Source of the DNA: Dehalococcoidia bacterium
GTDB taxonomy: Bacteria > Chloroflexota > Dehalococcoidia > SM23-28-2
Assembly: GCA_022866185.1 (NCBI GenBank)
Contig: JALHUG010000089.1
Location: 1 to 16,529 of the forward strand
Length of the DNA stretch: 16,529 nucleotides
Reading direction: 5' to 3'
The notes under the pieces are model-generated. The model worked only from the letters and a program-made list of their open reading frames with translations, had not been told where the DNA came from and did not search any database. Positions 11,370 to 16,529 of the stretch are shown one piece after another (the stretch's first letter is position 1; each line of letters starts with the position of its first letter). The translations under genes and the position numbers were made by a program.

Positions 11370-12311
11370 TTACTGGAACAGCTCTCCCACCGAGTGGCCG
11401 GTGTGGATGCGCTGTATGGCTTCCCCTAGCAGGGGTGCCAAAGACAAAACGGTGATCTTGGGCAGACGCTTCTCTACCGGCAGGGGGATCGTGTCGGTTA
11501 CCACCAGCTCCCTGATAGACGACTGCTCGATCCTCTCCACGGCCGGCCCCGAGAGCACGGGGTGAGTGCAGCAGGCGTAGATGGCGGCTGTGCCGTGCTG
11601 CTGCAGCAGATCCACGGTCGCTATCAGGGTGCTGCCGGTGTCTACCTCGTCGTCCACAATGAGAGCGTTCATGCCTTTGACCTCGCCAATGATATTGACA
11701 GCCTCTGACCGCTGTTCGTTACCGATCCGGCGCTTCTCCACGATGGCCAGGGGCACATCCAGACGGTCGGCCACGTTGCGGGCGCGCCTAGCGTCGCCCA
11801 CATCGGTGGCTATCGCCGTCAGGTTGGGGATGTCCTTATCCTTGAAGTAGCGGCCGAGGATGTACAGCGAGGTCAGCTCGTCCACCGGTATGTTGAAGAA
11901 GCCCTGGATCTGGCCAGCGTGGAGGTCTACCGTCAGCAGGCGGTCGGCCCCGGCCGTTTCCAGGAAGTTGGCCACCAGGCGGGCGGTGATGGGCACCCGT
12001 GGCTGGTCCTTCTTGTCGCTGCGTCCATAAGCGTAGTAAGGGACGACAGCGGTGATCCGCCCGGCCGAGGCTCGCTTGGCGGCGTCGATCATGACGAATA
12101 GCTCCATCAAGCGATCGTTCACCGGGGAGACGATGGGCTGGACCAGGAAAACATCGCGGGCGCGAATGTTTTCGCAGAAACGCACAAAAATGTTCTCGTT
12201 GCTGAACTTGATGACCTCGCACTGCCCCAGAGGCATCTCCAGATAGTCGCAGATGGCCTGGGCAAGCGCCGGGTGAGCGTTGCCGCTGAATATGCGCAGA
12301 TCCTGATACAC
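11370..12311 (-). CDS. prs: Ribose-phosphate pyrophosphokinase (PRPP synthetase)
   Basis: Cytoplasmic enzyme that makes PRPP from ribose 5-phosphate and ATP for nucleotide, His and Trp synthesis; 313 aa, the class I length. Seen: IFSGNAHPALAQAICDYLEMPLG at the N-terminus, SNENIFVRFCENIRARDVFLVQP, the ATP/ribose-5-phosphate region VVPYYAYGRSDKK (89-101), the metal-binding DLHAGQIQGFF (129-139), the flexible catalytic loop VEKRR (191-195), and the PRPP loop VDDEVDTGST (219-228). The start is GTG at 12311, chosen because AAGGAG lies 7-9 nt upstream. An ATG seven bases further upstream is out of frame. It is the first gene of the prs-secA-orf cluster. Confidence 0.97.
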   Translation of the reverse strand: MYQDLRIFSGNAHPALAQAICDYLEMPLGQCEVIKFSNENIFVRFCENIRARDVFLVQPIVSPVNDRLMELFVMIDAAKRASAGRITAVVPYYAYGRSDKKDQPRVPITARLVANFLETAGADRLLTVDLHAGQIQGFFNIPVDELTSLYILGRYFKDKDIPNLTAIATDVGDARRARNVADRLDVPLAIVEKRRIGNEQRSEAVNIIGEVKGMNALIVDDEVDTGSTLIATVDLLQQHGTAAIYACCTHPVLSGPAVERIEQSSIRELVVTDTIPLPVEKRLPKITVLSLAPLLGEAIQRIHTGHSVGELFQ

Positions 12312-12349
12312 CGACCATCTCTCCTTGCTTCGCTCTGCTAGCTAAGATC

Positions 12350-12358
12350 AATATAGCA
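12350..12358 (-). promoter_or_regulatory. Extended -10 promoter candidate P1 for prs
   Basis: On the minus strand this reads TGCTATATT, a TG-n-TATATT extended -10, about 40 nt before the prs GTG. No good -35 is present, as is common when the extended -10 is strong. The same 10-base string GTGCTATATT recurs at P2. Confidence 0.4.
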
Positions 12359-12493
12359 CAAAGGCCAAAGGGAACGGTATGGAGCGATCGAATGAGCCCC
12401 TTGGCCATTCCAGGGACTAGCCAAGAAGAAAGCCGAAAGCCTATTGCTTCCGGCCGGCGCTGCTGGTTAAGCGTTTGTCTGGTAGACACTCCT

Positions 12494-12502
12494 AATATAG
12501 CA
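12494..12502 (-). promoter_or_regulatory. Extended -10 promoter candidate P2 for prs
   Basis: Exact second occurrence of GTGCTATATT on the minus strand, 144 bp upstream of P1 and about 183 nt before the prs start. No -35 is recognisable. It is either a second start site for the prs-secA transcript or a shared regulator site that includes the -10. Confidence 0.35.
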
Positions 12503-12632
12503 CGCGCGGAGAGCAGGGGGAAGGGAGGTTGTTCTGATCGATCGTCCCTTGGGGAGTGTCGACGGTCAGTGATTCTGCCACCCCCATCCAGCCCACGCCG
12601 CGCCAACCCCCGCGCCTGTCCTCCCGATGCCC

Positions 12633-12661
12633 TTGACGGCTGGGAGGGCAGGCGCTATTTT
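12633..12661 (+). promoter_or_regulatory. Sigma70-type promoter for the ceramidase-like gene
   Basis: TTGACG (12633-12638), exactly 17 bp, then TATTTT (12656-12661). The predicted start near 12668 gives a leader of about 68 nt. No operator-like repeat overlaps it, and it has no visible relation to the prs promoters on the other strand. Confidence 0.55.
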
Positions 12662-12735
12662 GGCCTCGGCTGCACGACGCATGCACGACCTTGTCACCAA
12701 TCTAGCCCGCCTAGCAGCAAAGAGAGGTAGTTTCC

Positions 12736-13914
12736 ATGCCCAAGCTCATGGCCGCAGCGGCCGAAAGGATCATCACGCCGGAGAAGAACCTGCGCCTGGC
12801 CGGATATGGGCTGGTCCTCAGGCCCTGGGGCCAGCGGGTTGCCAAGGGCGTTCACGACGACATCTTCGCTCGCTGCCTGGCCCTGGGCGACGGCGAAAAG
12901 ACCGTGGCCTTTGTCGTCTTGGACCTCATCGGCTTGCGCCAGGCCGACATGGAGGCCATCCGAGAACGGGTGCGCGAGAAGACGGGCCGGGCAGACCTGA
13001 TGGTCGCCATCGGCGCCACCCACAACCATTCCGCTCCCGACGTGACCGGGGCCTACGGCGTGCCCAAGCGCTACAGGCGGCTGATCCACGAGCGGGCCTC
13101 GGATGCCGTAGCCGAGGCAGTAGGCAACATGGCGCCAGCGCGCATCGGCTTCGCCACGACGCGGGTGGAGGGCATCGTCAGGAACAAGCGCCATCCGGAG
13201 GCAGGGCCGGTGGACGAAGAGGCGGCGGTGATGTTGGTCGAAGGGAAGGATGGCGGCACCCTGGCGGTGCTGGTCAACTTCGCCTGCCACGCCGACGTCT
13301 TGGGCAAGCGCAATACCCTTGTCACCGCCGACTTCCCAGCCTACCTCCGCCGCGACCTAGAGCGAGAGCGAGGCGGGACGGCCATCTTCTTCAATGCCGC
13401 CGAGGGAGACATCTATCCCCGCCAGAGCATCGAAGACCGCGATGATGAGAAGGGGTTGCGCACGTTCGAGGAAGCGGAGGCAGTGGGCTCTGCCATCGCC
13501 AAGGCCGCTCTGGCCGCCCTGGCCAAGACGAAAACGACCTCCGATGTGAAGATCGACGTGCGGATTGCCTATCCGGAGGTGCCGGTGGACAATCCCAGGC
13601 TGAAGATTGCGCGCCTCCTGCGGATAATGCCCCGCAAGCTGTACAAGGGCCGCGCTCGCTCAGAGGCCTGGGTGGTCAATATCAACGACGCCCGGATCGT
13701 GACCCTGCCGGGGCAGTTCTTCTGTGCCCTGGGGCTGGAGCTGAAGGGGCAGATGAAGGGGCCGTACAAGTTCCTCTTCGGCCTGACCTGCGACGACCTG
13801 GCCTACGTGCTGCCGCCGGACGAGTGGGACCCCAAGCAAAAAGGGGAGGAAGAGGCGCTCTCCCTGGGCATCAACACCTGGCCCGCTATCAAGGAGCAAC
13901 TGCCGCCGCTGTAG
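12736..13914 (+). CDS. Neutral/alkaline ceramidase-like protein, short and without signal peptide
   Basis: Resembles the N-terminal catalytic domain of neutral ceramidases, zinc amidases that cleave the N-acyl bond of ceramide. Seen in 392 aa: ITPEKNLRLAGYG near the N-terminus, DDIFARCLALGDGEKTVAFVVLDLIGL, the hallmark GATHNHSAPD with H96/H98, NFACHADVLG with H185, TADFPAYLRRDLE (197-209), FFNAAEGDIYP (218-228), and LPGQFFCALGLELK (324-337). The usual motif at this last place is PGE, and the Glu is, to my knowledge, a zinc ligand in the Pseudomonas enzyme; here it is Gln327. It lacks a signal peptide and the C-terminal domain of full-length ceramidases (about 650 aa), so it is probably cytoplasmic. 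The substrate may be another amide or ester. ATG at 12736 follows AGAGAGG. It is a single-gene unit. Confidence 0.8.
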   Translation: MPKLMAAAAERIITPEKNLRLAGYGLVLRPWGQRVAKGVHDDIFARCLALGDGEKTVAFVVLDLIGLRQADMEAIRERVREKTGRADLMVAIGATHNHSAPDVTGAYGVPKRYRRLIHERASDAVAEAVGNMAPARIGFATTRVEGIVRNKRHPEAGPVDEEAAVMLVEGKDGGTLAVLVNFACHADVLGKRNTLVTADFPAYLRRDLERERGGTAIFFNAAEGDIYPRQSIEDRDDEKGLRTFEEAEAVGSAIAKAALAALAKTKTTSDVKIDVRIAYPEVPVDNPRLKIARLLRIMPRKLYKGRARSEAWVVNINDARIVTLPGQFFCALGLELKGQMKGPYKFLFGLTCDDLAYVLPPDEWDPKQKGEEEALSLGINTWPAIKEQLPPL

Positions 13915-14005
13915 CGACCGCCGCCCCCCAGTACTCGCGAAACCTGCCCCGCAAGTAATCCACAATCGAGTTGGCTTGTCAGTTGGTGGCCGGCCAGCAG
14001 CGGCC

Positions 14006-16099
14006 TCAGGGGCCGAACGTCCAGGTGAGTCCACTGTCGTTGGTGATGAGGACAAGAAGCGAGCTGAACTGCTCCAGTTGGGTGAGCTCGCTGATGTCTG
14101 GCCTGGCGGGGATGAACTGGAGCCAGCTCTGATCGGCAGCGAGGGAGTAGATCACCCCCACCTGGCTGCTGATGTCGACGATGGCCGTTTCTGTAGCCTC
14201 TGTGGGGCCGGCATAGCAAACGCTGTTCCATCCCCCCGCCAGGTACACGCTGGTGAGGGCTGTGCCAGAGGCCTTCTGCTGCCAGGTGGCGTCGCTGCCC
14301 ATGAGAATGAACAGCGAATCGTAGGGGCTGAGGGTTTCGATCGTGCTGATCTCTGGCCGGCCGGCGAACCACTTGTCGAACTGCTGACCGGGCCTCAAAC
14401 GGTAGATGGCCACGACGCTGTTCAGTGCGTTGGACAGGGCGCTCTCGACGGGCTGCTCTGGCCCCCGGTAGCACACATTGTTCCAGCCTTGCACCAGCGA
14501 AACGGGGAACGTGGTATCGGGTGGAGATGGGCCCGGGAACATCTCTGGCCCGAAGCCAGCGAAGAGGGCATCGGCATCACCTTGATAGGCGTCGGAGGTG
14601 ATGCCTACGACCACCGCGATGGGCTTGTCGGAGGTGATGACCGCCGCTCCCTCAAAGTCCGCTGGCAGCAGTGGGTCAGTATGCTGGTCAAAGGTTTTGG
14701 AGCCGCTCACGCTGTCGCTGAACTGCAGAGAGCCCCCCTCCAGGTCGTCGCTGTGGTAGGTGATCTGGATGTTGGCCGTACCGCCATCGGCTACCTGAAC
14801 CCGGAACCAGGAGTTCCAGCCAGCGGCGGTGTCGGATGGGCCCTTCCAGCCGGAATCCTTGTAGAGCAGCGGTAGCCAAACGCTGGTGGAGGCCGTCGAT
14901 TGGGCGATGCCCACAAAGGCACCGAAGGAGGCCTTGGCCGGCAGAGCTGAGGCCATCGTCTGGATAACCGCCAGCGGCTGCTCACCAGTGATGGTGGCCG
15001 AGCCCACAAAGCCGTCGGGTAGGTCGACCTCCAGGGCTTGGTCGATGGCGGTGGAGGCCTGCATGACAAATGTCTTGCGAAAGGAGCCGCCGGGCTCGGG
15101 AAGGCGCGCATCGCAGCAATAGGTCAGGGTGACCTCGGTGGCCTGGGTGGGGTCAGCGGCGCTAATGGCAAGCTTGGTATTCCAGAGAGTGCTCTCACCG
15201 AAGCTATTGAACACCAGGGGCACTACGACAGCGGTGGACAGGTCACCCGTCCCGTCAGGATTCCACCCCAAGCCCTTGTAGGAAGCGAAGCTGGGCCGCG
15301 CACTGTTGAAGATGTCAGCGCCGGCGGTCAGCAGTGCGGTGGGGGGCGACTTTTCGTCGTTGGCTACCGTCTCCACGGTAAGGGAGCCCTCGAATTGTTC
15401 GGGCAGTTCTGTAGTCATGTTGGCCTGGTTGCGCAGGATGGTGCCCCCCGCTGGCAGGGGCAGGCCGCCCTTGGGGCACAGGGGGTCCATCGGAGCATCC
15501 AGTCGTGGCTCGATGAAGACTACCGTGCCGTCGTGGCTGCGATAGGTCATCCGTACACAGGCGACAGTGGTTGTACTCGCGTTCTGAAGGGCGAAGCGCG
15601 TGTTCCAGGCAGCGTCGGGGCCAAAGCGACTGTAGATAAGCGGCAGGTATACACGGTTGGCGCCGGCCGAGAGGCCGTCGTCGCTGCCCAGAGAGAGCAC
15701 GTCCCCCTGCTCGATGTGCTTGAGGATGAGGCTCTTTATGGGCTGATCTGCTGTGACCACGGCCGAGCCAGTGAAGCCGTGAGGCAGGTCGGGCTGCTGG
15801 GTCTGATCGAAGAGAGCAGCGGCGCCGGAAGCGAGGTCCTTCAGCCTGTCCTGAGCGACGCGCAGGCCGCTGAGGTCGTAGTAGTCGACGATGATCGAAG
15901 CGGGGTACAGGCCAGCGTTCTGCACCCAGAGCGAAGTGTTCTCTACCCCCAGGGTGTAGGGCTGGCCAACGACGGCGGCGGTGATAGGCTGATCAGTGGA
16001 CTCGGCTCTAAGGCCAGGCGGGATGTTGAGGATCGCCAGAATCGCCAGTAGCGCCAGTGAGGCACCGAAGCCCGTGGCTGCCCAAAGCCATCCCCTCAT
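14006..16099 (-). CDS. Secreted or membrane-anchored surface protein with two families of internal repeats
   Basis: 697 aa with an N-terminal hydrophobic segment (about residues 8-25) after MRGWLWAA, a signal peptide or signal anchor. The body has about three to four copies of a beta-rich unit of 110-140 residues, marked by YLPLIYSRFG..WNTRFALQNA (151-174), VPLVFNSFG..LWNTKLAISAA (293-315), WLPLLYKDSG..WNSWFRVQVA (408-437), and by closing stretches LPEQFEGSLTV, LPDGFVGSATI, LPADFEGAAVI. Residues about 533-607 and 617-693 are a second repeat pair with GWNNVCYRGP / GWNSVCYAGP and W near the end. Such units are common in Chloroflexota surface proteins of unknown function; no enzyme motif or sortase signal is visible. 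The ATG at 16099 follows a GAGGAAG-type site. A well-formed promoter lies upstream, and the gene converges on the ceramidase-like gene (91-bp gap). Confidence 0.85.
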   Translation of the reverse strand: MRGWLWAATGFGASLALLAILAILNIPPGLRAESTDQPITAAVVGQPYTLGVENTSLWVQNAGLYPASIIVDYYDLSGLRVAQDRLKDLASGAAALFDQTQQPDLPHGFTGSAVVTADQPIKSLILKHIEQGDVLSLGSDDGLSAGANRVYLPLIYSRFGPDAAWNTRFALQNASTTTVACVRMTYRSHDGTVVFIEPRLDAPMDPLCPKGGLPLPAGGTILRNQANMTTELPEQFEGSLTVETVANDEKSPPTALLTAGADIFNSARPSFASYKGLGWNPDGTGDLSTAVVVPLVFNSFGESTLWNTKLAISAADPTQATEVTLTYCCDARLPEPGGSFRKTFVMQASTAIDQALEVDLPDGFVGSATITGEQPLAVIQTMASALPAKASFGAFVGIAQSTASTSVWLPLLYKDSGWKGPSDTAAGWNSWFRVQVADGGTANIQITYHSDDLEGGSLQFSDSVSGSKTFDQHTDPLLPADFEGAAVITSDKPIAVVVGITSDAYQGDADALFAGFGPEMFPGPSPPDTTFPVSLVQGWNNVCYRGPEQPVESALSNALNSVVAIYRLRPGQQFDKWFAGRPEISTIETLSPYDSLFILMGSDATWQQKASGTALTSVYLAGGWNSVCYAGPTEATETAIVDISSQVGVIYSLAADQSWLQFIPARPDISELTQLEQFSSLLVLITNDSGLTWTFGP

Positions 16100-16143
16100 G
16101 GTCTGCTAGCTCTTCCTCGCCTCACGTCCGAACTCAATGTCCT

Positions 16144-16172
16144 ATCGTAGCCCGGTCACGTTGGCAAGTCAA
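16144..16172 (-). promoter_or_regulatory. Sigma70-type promoter for the surface protein gene
   Basis: On the minus strand TTGACT (16167-16172), exactly 17 bp, then TACGAT (16144-16149). The predicted start near 16137 gives a leader of about 38 nt to the ATG at 16099. The -35 is close to consensus and the spacing is ideal. Confidence 0.55.
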
Positions 16173-16240
16173 TCTGGGCAGAAGGCTGTAGCTGGTTCGT
16201 AGTTGGTGTCCTGATTCTCGACCTCCGCCTTGGGGGAGTG

Positions 16241-16286
16241 CAGAGGGGGCAGGCCCCCTCTGACGGGGGTATGGGGGGGTCCCCCA
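16241..16286. repeat. Pair of perfect GC-rich hairpins
   Basis: CAGAGGGGGC (16241-16250), a 2-base loop and GCCCCCTCTG (16253-16262) form a 10-bp perfect stem. TGGGGG-GGT-CCCCCA (16272-16286) forms a 6-bp stem 9 bp later. Neither is followed by a T-run on either strand, so termination is not supported. They lie between the surface-gene promoter and element copy 2, in the stretch that is absent beside copy 1. Confidence 0.5.
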
Positions 16287-16378
16287 GAATCAAAAGACAT
16301 CCCTGGGCGGGGGGTGGGAAGAACCACCTATCGCAAAGTGGGTCGAACTGCAACCAGTTTCAAAAATCGCTTTCGACC

Positions 16379-16529
16379 CCCGCCTGAAGGCGTTCAACTA
16401 TTTAAATTCACCTCTGCGGGATAAATCCCGCAGCTTCCCCAAAGCTGAGGGTTTCTCCGCCAGAGGCGGAGTCCGCAAAGCGGACAACCCTCAGGGGTGC
16501 TCTTATTTTCTTGATCGCCATAAGGCGGG
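16379..16529 (-). repeat. 151-bp MITE-like palindromic element, copy 2
   Basis: Reverse-orientation copy of 1682-1832 with the same length and 145/151 identity; all six differences fall in the outer 30 and 25 bp, and the hairpin core is identical. Its terminal inverted repeats match better than in copy 1: CCCGCCTGAAGGCGTTCAA at 16379-16397 against CCCGCCTTATGGCGATCAA read inward from 16529 (16/19). The right end coincides with the window edge, so the outer flank and any target duplication cannot be seen. Like copy 1, it reads toward the next gene (here the surface protein gene) in the same sense. Confidence 0.75.

Larger units (their letters stand above)
12312..12735. other. Divergent intergenic region prs / ceramidase-like gene
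   Basis: No gene. It holds two extended -10 sequences facing prs (12350-12358 and 12494-12502), a good -35/-10 pair facing the ceramidase-like gene (12633-12661), and ribosome sites at both ends. TTGGC...GCCAA near 12400-12424 is a short loose inverted repeat without further support. Confidence 0.6.
16100..16529. other. Intergenic region upstream of the surface protein gene
   Basis: No gene seen up to the window edge. In order: ribosome site and promoter of the surface gene (to 16172), a 35-bp stretch related to the flank of element copy 1 (16191-16225), two GC-rich hairpins (16241-16286), about 90 bp of unassigned sequence, then element copy 2. Confidence 0.65.

Noticed and set aside
12627..13445. 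Open plus-strand frame of 272 codons overlapping the ceramidase-like gene
   Set aside because: Arg/Gly/Pro-rich out-of-frame reading; the overlapping frame has clear conserved motifs and a fitting promoter and ribosome site.
13915..14005. Terminator between the converging ceramidase-like and surface genes
   Set aside because: GGCC-rich bases can pair loosely, but no stable stem followed by a T-tract is present on either strand.
15038..16051. Plus-strand frames of 337 and 299 codons (also 13976-14875)
   Set aside because: Both are antisense to the surface repeat protein, which has a signal segment, internal repeats and its own promoter.

Overview
This is a GC-rich bacterial window (most bases G or C, GTG as well as ATG starts) that looks like the chromosome of a member of the Chloroflexota, probably from or near the Dehalococcoidia. 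That placement is inference: it rests on the Thr/Ala/Pro-rich linker behind the lipobox of the binding protein, the surface protein built from repeats of the LPLIY...WNTxxxxxNA type, and the style of the ValS, SecA and transporter proteins. No rRNA, tRNA or marker gene in the window fixes the taxon.

Layout: (1) 1-1550, minus strand: the N-terminal 516 codons of valyl-tRNA synthetase, cut by the window edge. (2) 1551-2097: a long divergent intergenic region holding a 151-bp inverted-repeat-bounded element, a degenerate relative of its core, and a likely promoter. (3) 2098-7759, plus strand: a complete branched-chain amino acid type (HAAT) ABC importer, livG-livF-livH-livM closely packed, then, after a 264-bp gap with a hairpin, the lipoprotein binding protein livK and a rho-independent terminator. 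(4) 7827-12311, minus strand: prs (PRPP synthetase), secA (preprotein translocase ATPase) and an unrecognised 244-codon gene, in that order of transcription and probably one operon, with two extended -10 promoter candidates before prs. (5) 12736-13914, plus strand: a short neutral-ceramidase-like protein behind a well-formed sigma70-type promoter. (6) 14006-16099, minus strand: a secreted or membrane-anchored repeat protein, also with a well-formed promoter. (7) 16100-16529: intergenic DNA with two GC-rich hairpins and, at the very end, a second copy of the 151-bp element in inverted orientation.

Functionally this is mostly housekeeping: amino acid import, tRNA charging, nucleotide precursor supply and protein export, plus two accessory genes. 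I see no defence system, CRISPR array, prophage, transposase or biosynthetic cluster. The least-explained signal is the 151-bp element: two copies 14.5 kb apart, identical in length, 145/151 identical, with 19-bp imperfect terminal inverted repeats and a central region able to fold into a three-way junction. Secondary points are a Cys/His-bearing insert in SecA, an insert in LivF, a hydrophobic C-terminal extension on LivM, and a Glu-to-Gln change at a probable metal-ligand position of the ceramidase-like protein.
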